Source: Sinomonas mesophila (GTDB lineage: Bacteria; Actinomycetota; Actinomycetes; Actinomycetales; Micrococcaceae). From it: a stretch of DNA of 41,579 nucleotides. This document shows, in pieces, positions 15,456 through 21,911 of this stretch (within the stretch, counting starts at the first letter, position 1; each line of letters opens with the position of its first letter). Location of the stretch: NCBI RefSeq assembly GCF_001999765.1, contig NZ_MTIC01000033.1, positions 1-41,579 of the forward strand, given 5' to 3'. Under the pieces are notes generated by a model. It searched no databases and was not told where the DNA came from. It worked only from the letters and a program-made list of their open reading frames with translations. The translations under genes and the position numbers were made by a program.

Positions 15456-16769
15456 ATGTCGATGCCCCTCGAATTGCCCACCCGGCAGCTGATCGTCCAG
15501 AAGTTCGGCGGCTCTTCCGTCTCCGACGCTGCGGGCATCAAGCGGGTGGCGCAGCGCGTGGTGGACAACCAGCGCGCGGGCCACGAGGTCGTCGTCGTGG
15601 TCTCCGCGATGGGCGACACGACCGACGAGTTGCTCGACCTCTCGTCCGAGATCACGGACAGCGCCCCCGCGCGCGAGATGGACATGCTCCTCTCGGCGGG
15701 CGAGCGCATCTCGATGGCGCTCCTCGCGATGGCGATCAACCAGCTCGGCTCCAAGGCCCAGTCCTTCACGGGCTCGCAGGCCGGCATGATCACGGACGGC
15801 ATCCACGGCAAGGCGCGCATCATCGACGTCGACCCGCACCGCGTCCGCACGGCCCTCGACAAGGGCAAGATCGCGATCGTCGCGGGCTTCCAGGGCATGA
15901 GCCGCGAGAGCAACGACATCACGACGCTCGGTCGCGGCGGGTCGGACACGACCGCCGTCGCCCTCGCCGCCGCCCTCGACGCGGACGTGTGCGAGATCTA
16001 CACCGACGTCGACGGCGTCTACACGGCGGACCCCCGCGTGGTCCCGGCCGCGAAGAAGATCGACCGCATCTCGAGCGAGGAGATGCTCGAGCTCGCCGCC
16101 TCCGGCGCCAAGATCCTCCACCTGCGCTGCGTCGAGTACGCGCGCCGCTTCGGAGTGCCGCTGCACGTGCGCTCGTCGTTCAGCCATCATGAGGGGACGT
16201 GGGTGCTGCCCAGCCCCGAGGACAAGATCACCGTCAGCGAGGGAGTCGCTTTGGAACAGCCCATCATCTCCGGAGTCGCGCACGATCGCTCCGAGGCCAA
16301 GGTCACCGTCGTCGGCGTGCCCGACACCCCGGGCAAGGCCGCGGAGATCTTCCAGGTGATCGCGGACGCGCACTCGAACATCGACATGATCGTGCAGAAC
16401 GTCTCGACGCACGGCCGCGGCTCGACGGACATCTCCTTCACGCTGCCGATCGTCGAGGGCGCCGACGCCCTCGACGCGCTGAAGTCCGCCCAGGACCGCA
16501 TCGGCTTCGAGAGCATCGAGTACAACGCGGAGATCGGCAAGCTCTCGCTCATCGGCGCGGGCATGCGCTCCCACCCGGGCGTCTCCGCGACGTTCTTCAA
16601 GGCCCTCGCCGACGCCGGGATCAACATCGACATGATCTCGACGTCGGAGATCCGCATCTCGGTCGTGACCCGCGCCGACCTGCTCGACGACGCCGTCCGC
16701 GCGATCCACTCGGCCTTCGACCTCGACGCCGAGACCCAGGCGACGGTCTACGGCGGAACGGGCCGCTGA
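15456..16769 (+). CDS. lysC: aspartate kinase
   Basis: Aspartokinase (437 residues), which phosphorylates aspartate in the first step towards lysine, threonine, methionine and diaminopimelate. The kinase domain has QKFGGSSV (residues 15-22), the [20 protein letters not shown] active-site loop and [15 protein letters not shown]. Two regulatory ACT domains follow: [20 protein letters not shown] and [20 protein letters not shown]. It is the actinobacterial LysC type. A ribosome-binding site followed by TTG at 16251 inside the gene would make the separate beta subunit. The aspartate-semialdehyde dehydrogenase gene that often follows lysC is absent; a terminator lies directly downstream instead. 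Confidence 0.97.
   Translation: MSMPLELPTRQLIVQKFGGSSVSDAAGIKRVAQRVVDNQRAGHEVVVVVSAMGDTTDELLDLSSEITDSAPAREMDMLLSAGERISMALLAMAINQLGSKAQSFTGSQAGMITDGIHGKARIIDVDPHRVRTALDKGKIAIVAGFQGMSRESNDITTLGRGGSDTTAVALAAALDADVCEIYTDVDGVYTADPRVVPAAKKIDRISSEEMLELAASGAKILHLRCVEYARRFGVPLHVRSSFSHHEGTWVLPSPEDKITVSEGVALEQPIISGVAHDRSEAKVTVVGVPDTPGKAAEIFQVIADAHSNIDMIVQNVSTHGRGSTDISFTLPIVEGADALDALKSAQDRIGFESIEYNAEIGKLSLIGAGMRSHPGVSATFFKALADAGINIDMISTSEIRISVVTRADLLDDAVRAIHSAFDLDAETQATVYGGTGR
16239..16253 (+). promoter_or_regulatory. internal translation start for the LysC beta subunit
   Basis: GAGGGAG (16239-16245), 5-nt gap, then in-frame TTG at 16251 (codon 266). It falls where the beta subunit of Corynebacterium-type aspartokinase begins, just before the first ACT domain. 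Confidence 0.55.
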
Positions 16770-16786
16770 CCGCACAGCGCACGACG

Positions 16787-16824
16787 ACGGCCGGTGGCCT
16801 TCCTGACGGAAGGTCGCCGGCCGT
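16787..16824 (+). terminator. hairpin terminator after lysC
   Basis: ACGGCCGG and CCTTCC on the left pair with GGAAGG and CCGGCCGT on the right, with short internal loops. It starts 17 bp after the lysC stop. No T tract. It may also end the minus-strand small genes. Confidence 0.65.
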
Positions 16825-16878
16825 TGGTGGCTGAGGGCGGGTTGAGCGAAGCCAGAACCCAGGGCGACGCGCTGGCAG

Positions 16879-17109
16879 TCAGTGGTGCGTCATCGGGGGC
16901 TTCTCGTCCTTGCGGACGGCGTAGTGGTGTCCGTCGGAGTCGGTGACGACCTCGAAGGTCTTGAGTTCGACATCCGAGGCCTGCTCGTAGGCGTCGTGCT
17001 TGTGCACGACCGGCGCGTTGGCGTCGGTTCGGGCCGCCGGGCCCCAGATCGCCGCGGCCCTGCCGGTCGCGCGCATGAACGTCTCGAGTACCTTGTGCGT
17101 GCGGGGCAT
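16879..17109 (-). CDS. small conserved hypothetical protein, paralogue of 17205-17429
   Basis: A 76-residue protein of unknown function, not recognised. The N-terminal FMRATGRAAAIWGPAART and the C-terminal VVTDSDGHHYAVRKDEKP align with FMNATGKLRAIFGPAHRS and MTRPDGSTYVVPKDPGD of the neighbouring gene. They are tandem duplicates with a diverged middle. No signal peptide or TM. The start is ATG at 17109, after AAGAAGG; a TACAAT -10-like box lies ~30 nt upstream, so it may have its own promoter. Confidence 0.65.
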   Translation of the reverse strand: MPRTHKVLETFMRATGRAAAIWGPAARTDANAPVVHKHDAYEQASDVELKTFEVVTDSDGHHYAVRKDEKPPMTHH

Positions 17110-17163
17110 CCTTCTTCACCCCCTTCCGGTACGCGCCATTGTACGCCCGGAGGTGGCGCGGAT

Positions 17164-17186
17164 CTCAGGGCCGGATCGGCCCTGAG
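17164..17186 (-). terminator. short hairpin between the two small paralogues
   Basis: A perfect 10-bp stem CTCAGGGCCG/CGGCCCTGAG with loop GAT lies 18 bp after the stop of the upstream small gene. No T tract. Confidence 0.5.
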
Positions 17187-17204
17187 CGGGGGGCCTGCTG
17201 CCGG

Positions 17205-17429
17205 TCAGCGCAGGGACTGGTCGCCCGGATCCTTGGGCACGACGTAGGTGCTGCCGTCCGGGCGCGTCATCGTGACCCACTGCTGGGTCTCCGCCTCGCG
17301 CTGCGCGAGGAGTTCGCGGTTGGCCTCGGTCATCTCGTGCGTCGTGGAGCTGCGGTGCGCCGGGCCGAAGATCGCGCGGAGCTTCCCCGTCGCGTTCATG
17401 AACTTGTGGGTGAAGCTCTCCCCCGGCAT
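17205..17429 (-). CDS. small conserved hypothetical protein, paralogue of 16879-17109
   Basis: A 74-residue protein of unknown function, sharing the FMxATGxxxAIxGPAxR and DGxxYxVxKD motifs with the next gene. It is soluble, with a charged central helix (THEMTEANRELLAQREAETQ). The start is ATG at 17429, after a GAGGAAAGGACC ribosome-binding region. It is divergent from the OhrR-like regulator, and a perfect 20-bp palindrome lies between the two, next to a TACTAT -10-like box on this strand. It is therefore the prime candidate target of that regulator. Confidence 0.7.
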   Translation of the reverse strand: MPGESFTHKFMNATGKLRAIFGPAHRSSTTHEMTEANRELLAQREAETQQWVTMTRPDGSTYVVPKDPGDQSLR

Positions 17430-17486
17430 TGGCAGGTCCTTTCCTCGGCGCGAATCGACAACTGTCGCAGGACCAATAGTACCCTG

Positions 17487-17506
17487 ATGATTAGTGCACT
17501 AATCAT
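17487..17506. promoter_or_regulatory. perfect 20-bp palindromic operator
   Basis: ATGATTAGTG (17487-17496) is followed directly by its exact complement CACTAATCAT. It sits 13 bp before the regulator GTG, and just upstream of the minus-strand -10 box TACTAT (17475-17480). This is a MarR/OhrR-type site in both position and symmetry. Confidence 0.75.
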
Positions 17507-17518
17507 AGGAAGGATGCC

Positions 17519-17980
17519 GTGGCCGCCGAGGACGAGGACCTCCTGCTCGAGAGGCAGCTCTGCTTCGCATTGAGTGTCGCGAGCCGCAGCGTGGTGGGCG
17601 CGTACCGCCCCGTCCTCGAGAAGCTCGGGCTCACGCACCCCCAGTACCTTGTCATGCTCGCGCTGTGGGAGCACAGCCCGCGGACCGTGCGCGAGATCAG
17701 CGAGGCCCTCCTCCTCGAGCCCGCCACGGTCACGCCGCTGCTCAAGCGGCTCGAGGACGCCGGGCTCGTGACCCGTACGCGACAGCCCGGCAACGGGAGG
17801 GCACTCGACGTCGCGCTCACCCCGCGCGGCGCGGCCCTGCGGCAGCAGGCGCTCGTGGTGCCCGAGACGATGATGTCGCGGCTCGGCATCACCCGCGAGG
17901 AGGCCGAGGAACTGCACGGGTCGATGATGCGGCTCATCGCCGCGGCCCAGGCCAGCCGCACGGCGGACTCCCTGCCGTAG
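17519..17980 (+). CDS. MarR family regulator, OhrR type
   Basis: A 153-residue winged-helix repressor of the OhrR subgroup. It has the N-terminal QLCFALSVASRS with Cys15, the redox-sensing cysteine position of Bacillus subtilis OhrR. LTHPQYLVMLALWEHSPRTV follows, then the recognition region EPATVTPLLKRLEDAGLVTR and the wing RTRQPGNGRALDVALTPRG. OhrR senses organic hydroperoxides and normally controls ohr. No ohr/osmC gene is next to it here; the divergent neighbour is a small unknown gene. GTG start with AGGAAGGA upstream. Confidence 0.88.
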   Translation: MAAEDEDLLLERQLCFALSVASRSVVGAYRPVLEKLGLTHPQYLVMLALWEHSPRTVREISEALLLEPATVTPLLKRLEDAGLVTRTRQPGNGRALDVALTPRGAALRQQALVVPETMMSRLGITREEAEELHGSMMRLIAAAQASRTADSLP

Positions 17981-17995
17981 CCCTCGCCTCCCGCA

Positions 17996-18079
17996 CGTTG
18001 CGGGGTCACCTCCCTGCGTTGCGGGGTCACCTCCCCGCGTTGCGGGGTCACCTCCCCGCGTTGCGGGGTCACCTCCTAG
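17996..18079. repeat. intergenic 21-bp repeat array A (4 units)
   Basis: Four head-to-tail 21-bp units of the form CGTTGCGGGGTCACCTCCCnG, nearly identical, lie between the OhrR-type gene and the SSI-domain lipoprotein. Core GCGGGGTCA (complement TGACCCCGC). The same repeat occurs at 18623, 24500 and 34557. Confidence 0.92.
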
Positions 18080-18118
18080 AGTGGAGGATGTGCCCGTCTG
18101 ATCGGCCAGGAGGAAACG

Positions 18119-18625
18119 ATGCAACTCCATGCCCGCGCACTGATGCTTGCCACAGCGCTCCTCGGTCTGCTGACGGCCTGCGCCCTCGGCCCCTCGACCC
18201 CCGGTCCCAGCAACCCCACGCCGTCGACGCCAAGCCCCTCCAGTTCCACGCCGTCCACGTCGGGGCAGCCGAGCGGCACGCAGGGTGCGCCGACGGCGGA
18301 TCTCGAGGTCGTCGTCGTCAGCGCACCAGGTGAGCCCGAGCAGCGCTGGACGTTGCAGTGCTCCGGTGCCGCGCCGCTGCCAGGCAGCACTCATCCGAGC
18401 GCCGCGGCGGCGTGCGCGCTCCTCGACGCGAGGCGTGATGTGCTCGACCCGCCGGCGCAGAACCGGCTCTGCACGCAGCAGTACGGCGGCCCGGACGTCG
18501 CCACGGTCACGGGGACGCTGGACGGCGCCCCGGTGGACCGGCGCTTCAGCCGCACCGACGGCTGCGAGATCGCCGACTGGAGCGCGGCCCAAGCCCTGAT
18601 CGGCCCGCCGAGCGGAGCCGTCTGA
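18119..18625 (+). CDS. lipoprotein with subtilisin-inhibitor-like (SSI) domain
   Basis: A 168-residue lipoprotein. The signal peptide ends in the lipobox L-L-T-A-C (Cys21). A Ser/Thr/Pro linker runs to about residue 58, then an SSI-like domain (protease inhibitor family I16). The four family cysteines are in LQCSG, AACALL, LCTQQYGGP and DGCEIADW, and TVTGTLDGAPV and FSRTDGCE match the core. Streptomyces SSI proteins are secreted and soluble; anchoring as a lipoprotein is different. The reactive-site loop falls in the variable stretch before LCTQQ. Strong AGGAGG ribosome-binding site. Its TGA stop is the first unit of repeat array B. Confidence 0.8.
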   Translation: MQLHARALMLATALLGLLTACALGPSTPGPSNPTPSTPSPSSSTPSTSGQPSGTQGAPTADLEVVVVSAPGEPEQRWTLQCSGAAPLPGSTHPSAAAACALLDARRDVLDPPAQNRLCTQQYGGPDVATVTGTLDGAPVDRRFSRTDGCEIADWSAAQALIGPPSGAV

Positions 18626-18699
18626 CCCCGCGTTCAAGGGGACATCACCCCTCAACCAGGGGGCCAGTTGAGGGGTCATGTCCCGCGCAATGTGGGTCA
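18623..18699. repeat. intergenic 21-bp repeat array B (degenerate, both orientations)
   Basis: The gap between two convergent genes begins with TGACCCCGC (18623; its TGA is the lipoprotein stop) and ends with GTGGGTCA (18692-18699; its TCA is the PhoD stop). An inverted unit ends at 18678, exactly 21 bp before the last one. Confidence 0.75.
18641..18682. terminator. bidirectional hairpin inside array B
   Basis: GACAT-C-ACCCCTCAAC pairs with GTTGAGGGGT-C-ATGTC, a 16-bp stem with one C-C mismatch and a 10-nt loop, between two convergent genes. No T tract. Confidence 0.65.
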
Positions 18700-20352
18700 C
18701 CTCTCGGGCGTGAGGACCTTCGAGAAGACGGTCTCGCCGAGCGCGTTGCGCAGGCTCACGGTGAAGGTGTCGCCGCCGTCGATCTCGACGTGCCCGAAGA
18801 ACTGGCTCTTGCCGTCGCGCGGGGACTGGTTGGCCCGAACGCCCGCCTTGGCGAAGACCACCTCGGGGCCGAACGTCAGGTCCATCGCGTTGGGTCCGAA
18901 GGATCCCGCGTTGACCGGCCCGGCCACGAACTCCCAGAACGGGTCGAACTCGCGGAACGCCGCCCGCTCGGGCGAGTAGTGGTGCGCGGCGCAGTAGTGC
19001 ACGTCCGCGGTGAGCCACACGATGTTCTTCACGCCGGCGTCCTTGAAGGCCTTGAGCACGCGGGCGAGCTCAAGTTCGCGGCCCAGCGGCGCGCCGTCGT
19101 TCCGGTTTGCGATGGCCTCCTGCGCGGCGCCGTCGGGGACGATGATGCCGAGCGGGAGGTCCGCGAGGATGACCTTCCACGTCGCCTTAGAGCGCGTGAC
19201 CTCGCGGACGAGCCACTGGACCTGCTCCTCGCCGAGGAGCGGGGTCGCCGTCGGCTCAAGACCCGCGGTGTTCTCGCCCTTCGACGAGCGCATGTCAAGC
19301 GCGAACAGGTCCAGCTGCGGCCCGCGCGGGATGTGCCGGTAGATGCGCGCGGGCTCGAAGCCCGTCGTCCCGCGGGCCATGGCGCGGCGGTCCGCGATCG
19401 GCTGATACTCCTGCCAGGCCTGGCGGCCGCGCGCCGCCAGGGTGTCGACGCTGCGGACGGTGTAGCGCGGGTCCTCGATGACCTCCCCGTGCCACCAGTT
19501 GTTGTGCGTCTCGTGGTCGTCCCACTGCGCGATCACGGGGACCTCGGCGTACATGGCCCGGACGTTGCGGTCCATGAGGTTGTAGCGGTGCCGGCCGCGG
19601 AACTCGTCGAGTGTCTCGGCCACCTTGGCGACCTCGGGGGTGACGAGGTTGCGCCACATCTGTCCGTCCGGCTCCGCGACCGTGGCCTGGATGGGGCCGT
19701 CGGCGTAGACCGTGTCGCCCGAGTGGACGAAGAAGTCCGGCCGCGTGGCGTGCATCGCGGCGTAGGCGAACATCCCGCCGATCTCCTCGTTGATCCCCCA
19801 GCCCTGGCCGGCCGTGTCGCCGGTCCACACAAAGCTCTGCCCGCGCAGGACCTCGTTGCCGAGCGCGGCGGTGCGGCCCGGGGCGTCGTGCCCGGCCGGC
19901 GTCGTGAAGGAGCCGTAGGCGGCCTCGCCGAGGTTGCCCTCCTCGTCCTCGAACTGGAGCGCGAGCTGGAAGCGCGTCCCCGAGGGGAGCTGGTCGGCCG
20001 CGATCTTGGCCGTGAAGTCGGTGTCGGCGCTGGCCCACGAGCCGCGCAGCGTGCGTTCGAACGCTCCCTTTCCGCGGAGGACTGCGCCCTCCGCGTCGAC
20101 TGCGCGGAGCATCGCGACGAGTCGGCCCGGGCCCGAGGCGCGCGACCACAGCACGGCCGAGTCGGTCGTGACGTCGCCGGTCTGGATGCCCGAGGGGAGG
20201 GTGAGGCGGCTCCGCACGAGCGGCACCGCTCCGGCCTGGGCCGGCACGGGCATTGCGGCCGACGCCGGGCCCGCGGCGGCGGCGGTCAGGGCACCGGCGG
20301 CGCCGGTCGCGAGGGCTCCGAGGACGAGGGAACGACGTGAGATGTCAGTCAT
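18697..20352 (-). CDS. phoD: alkaline phosphatase D family protein (PhoD), Tat-exported
   Basis: A 551-residue secreted phosphodiesterase/phosphatase. The Tat signal is at the N-terminus (SRRSLVLGA, Arg6-Arg7), with cleavage near PASA. An N-terminal beta domain (about 45-155, LPSGIQTGDVTTDSAVLWSR) precedes the metallophosphatase core: GDTAGQGWGINEE, FVHSGDTVYADGP, AQWDDHETHNNWW and WLTADVHYCAAHHY. PhoD enzymes use Fe/Ca to release phosphate from diesters. The start is ATG at 20352 with GGGGAC upstream. Its TGA stop lies in repeat array B. No PhoP-type pho box was identified. Confidence 0.93.
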   Translation of the reverse strand: MTDISRRSLVLGALATGAAGALTAAAAGPASAAMPVPAQAGAVPLVRSRLTLPSGIQTGDVTTDSAVLWSRASGPGRLVAMLRAVDAEGAVLRGKGAFERTLRGSWASADTDFTAKIAADQLPSGTRFQLALQFEDEEGNLGEAAYGSFTTPAGHDAPGRTAALGNEVLRGQSFVWTGDTAGQGWGINEEIGGMFAYAAMHATRPDFFVHSGDTVYADGPIQATVAEPDGQMWRNLVTPEVAKVAETLDEFRGRHRYNLMDRNVRAMYAEVPVIAQWDDHETHNNWWHGEVIEDPRYTVRSVDTLAARGRQAWQEYQPIADRRAMARGTTGFEPARIYRHIPRGPQLDLFALDMRSSKGENTAGLEPTATPLLGEEQVQWLVREVTRSKATWKVILADLPLGIIVPDGAAQEAIANRNDGAPLGRELELARVLKAFKDAGVKNIVWLTADVHYCAAHHYSPERAAFREFDPFWEFVAGPVNAGSFGPNAMDLTFGPEVVFAKAGVRANQSPRDGKSQFFGHVEIDGGDTFTVSLRNALGETVFSKVLTPER

Positions 20353-20433
20353 GTCCCCGACTGTCGCGGGCCGAGCTGACGGGCCAGTGACGCCGGGGTG
20401 AATTCAGCCCGGCGCCACCGTGCCGCCTTCGGG

Positions 20434-20439
20434 GATAAT
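20434..20439 (+). promoter_or_regulatory. -10 box of the gene at 20446 (leaderless)
   Basis: GATAAT, 6 nt, then GTG at 20446. The sequence GATAATCGA also occurs at the same distance before the GTG at 34101. Confidence 0.5.
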
Positions 20440-20445
20440 CGATGG

Positions 20446-21384
20446 GTGCCCTCCCCCGCTCTCGCGCCGCCCGCCGTCGTCCTCGCCAAGGACGAGTGGC
20501 TCCCGCGCGCCCGGGCGCACGCGGAGCGGGTCGCGGCCTTCGCCGAGCCGTTCGTGGCGCGGCGCAACGCTGGCAAGAAGCACCCCGTCGAGGACTTCCT
20601 CTACACGTACTACACGCACAAGCCGGGCCAGCTCGCGCGCTGGCACCCGGGCGCGGGGGTCGCGCTCGTGGGGCACGACGCCGTCGAGCGCCTGGGCTGG
20701 AAGCACTACCGCCCGCTGACCGACGCCGAGCGGGCGGCGGCGGGGATCCCGGACGGCGCGCCCGCCGTCGTGCTCGACGTGCCCGGCTACGCGGCCGGGC
20801 GTGAGGAGACGATCCGCTTCTGCTCCGTCATCCTGCGCGGGACGGCCTCCCGGCCGGCGCAGTTCGGCTGCTTCGGGCTGCACGAGTGGGCGATGGTGTA
20901 CCGCTCGGAGAAGTTCGGGATCCGGCACGAGTACCTGCCGCTGCGGCTCGGCGCGGAGGGGACGGACCGCGTCGTCGAGGAGCACCGGATCCGCTGCACC
21001 CACTTCGATGCCTTCCGCTTCTACACCCCGGACGCGGCGCCCCGCAACGAGCTCCAGCCCACCCGCGCGACCCAGCGCGAGCTCGAGCAGCCCGGCTGCC
21101 TGCACGCCAACATGGACCTGTACAAGTGGGCGTACAAGCTCGGGCCCGCCGTCCCGAGCGAGCTGCTCATGGACTGCTTCGAGCTGGCCTGGCGCGTGCG
21201 GACCATGGACATGCAGGCCTCCCCCTACGACCTTTCGGACTGGGGCTACGCGCCCATCCCGATCGAGACCGCCTCCGGCAAGGCCGAGTACGTCGAGGCC
21301 CAGCGCGGCTTCGCGGCCGAGGCCGCCGTGCTGCGGCAGCGGCTGACGACGGCGCTCGCGCCCCTCGAGGCGGCCCTCGCCTGA
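20446..21384 (+). CDS. conserved actinobacterial protein (often labelled 3-methyladenine DNA glycosylase)
   Basis: A 312-residue soluble protein. Conserved blocks are KHPVEDFLYTYYTHKPGQLA with RWHPGAGVAL, QFGCFGLHEWAMVYR, RCTHFDAFRFYTPDA and QPGCLHANMDLYKWAYKLGP. From memory, homologues throughout Actinobacteria are annotated as 3-methyladenine DNA glycosylase. I see neither the helix-hairpin-helix of the AlkA type nor AAG-type motifs, so the enzymatic label is doubtful. GTG at 20446 is chosen because GATAAT lies exactly 6 nt before it and there is no Shine-Dalgarno sequence. An out-of-frame ATG at 20442 is ignored. Divergent from phoD, 93 bp apart. Confidence 0.8.
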   Translation: MPSPALAPPAVVLAKDEWLPRARAHAERVAAFAEPFVARRNAGKKHPVEDFLYTYYTHKPGQLARWHPGAGVALVGHDAVERLGWKHYRPLTDAERAAAGIPDGAPAVVLDVPGYAAGREETIRFCSVILRGTASRPAQFGCFGLHEWAMVYRSEKFGIRHEYLPLRLGAEGTDRVVEEHRIRCTHFDAFRFYTPDAAPRNELQPTRATQRELEQPGCLHANMDLYKWAYKLGPAVPSELLMDCFELAWRVRTMDMQASPYDLSDWGYAPIPIETASGKAEYVEAQRGFAAEAAVLRQRLTTALAPLEAALA

Positions 21385-21411
21385 GCGATCGACTCATTGG
21401 GCACCACGCCC

Positions 21412-21909
21412 TCAGTGTCCTCGTCCTGCCGCTTGTGCAGCACGGACGCGTGCTGCACGGAAGTATTCATGAGATCTGGGCAGCGCAAGCAAGGTGATGC
21501 CCCCCAGGGTGAACAGCAGTGTCATGAGGGCCACGATCCTGATCAGATCCCGGTACCACGACACAGCCTCGTACACCTCGACCGTGAGCAGCGCGATGTT
21601 GAAGCACATGGCTAGGCCGCCGAGCACCCAGGTCAGCACTCGGCCCGTGGCGCTACCTCGTCCATTGAGGTAGGCGAGCAGCAGACAGAGTGTCGTGAAG
21701 ACGCTCGCGAGAAGGGTGAACAGTATGAGAGCGAGCAGCGTTGCAGCGCTTGCCCCTTCACCGTCCAAGCGCTGGCTATGGTAGCTGAACTCGGGCATGG
21801 CAAAGATCGAGCCGGTCGCGCTGATCAAGGTCAGCACAGCCACGCCGACGAGCAGGTAACTCGAGGCGAAGACGGTGATTGGCGTCGGTAACGCCCCTGT
21901 GGTCGTCAT
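21412..21909 (-). CDS. four-helix membrane protein of unknown function
   Basis: A 165-residue membrane protein, not recognised. Four TM segments lie at about 10-36, 53-80, 88-108 and 122-142, with a short extracytoplasmic loop after TM1 and a basic C-terminal tail. It is the last gene of a three-gene operon. ATG at 21909 has GAGGGG five nt upstream; a GTG at 21915 overlapping the previous stop (GTGA) is the alternative. Base composition is clearly poorer in GC than the flanking genes. It is probably a partner of the large surface protein encoded upstream. Confidence 0.7.
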   Translation of the reverse strand: MTTTGALPTPITVFASSYLLVGVAVLTLISATGSIFAMPEFSYHSQRLDGEGASAATLLALILFTLLASVFTTLCLLLAYLNGRGSATGRVLTWVLGGLAMCFNIALLTVEVYEAVSWYRDLIRIVALMTLLFTLGGITLLALPRSHEYFRAARVRAAQAAGRGH

Positions 21910-21911
21910 GG

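Noticed and set aside
17503-18072. A minus-strand frame that begins with repeated MTPQRGEV units.
   Set aside because: The heptapeptide repeats are array A read in frame (21 bp is 7 codons), and the rest is antisense to the OhrR-type gene.
17996-18079. Array A considered as a CRISPR array.
   Set aside because: The whole 21-bp unit repeats without unique spacers, and no cas genes are present.
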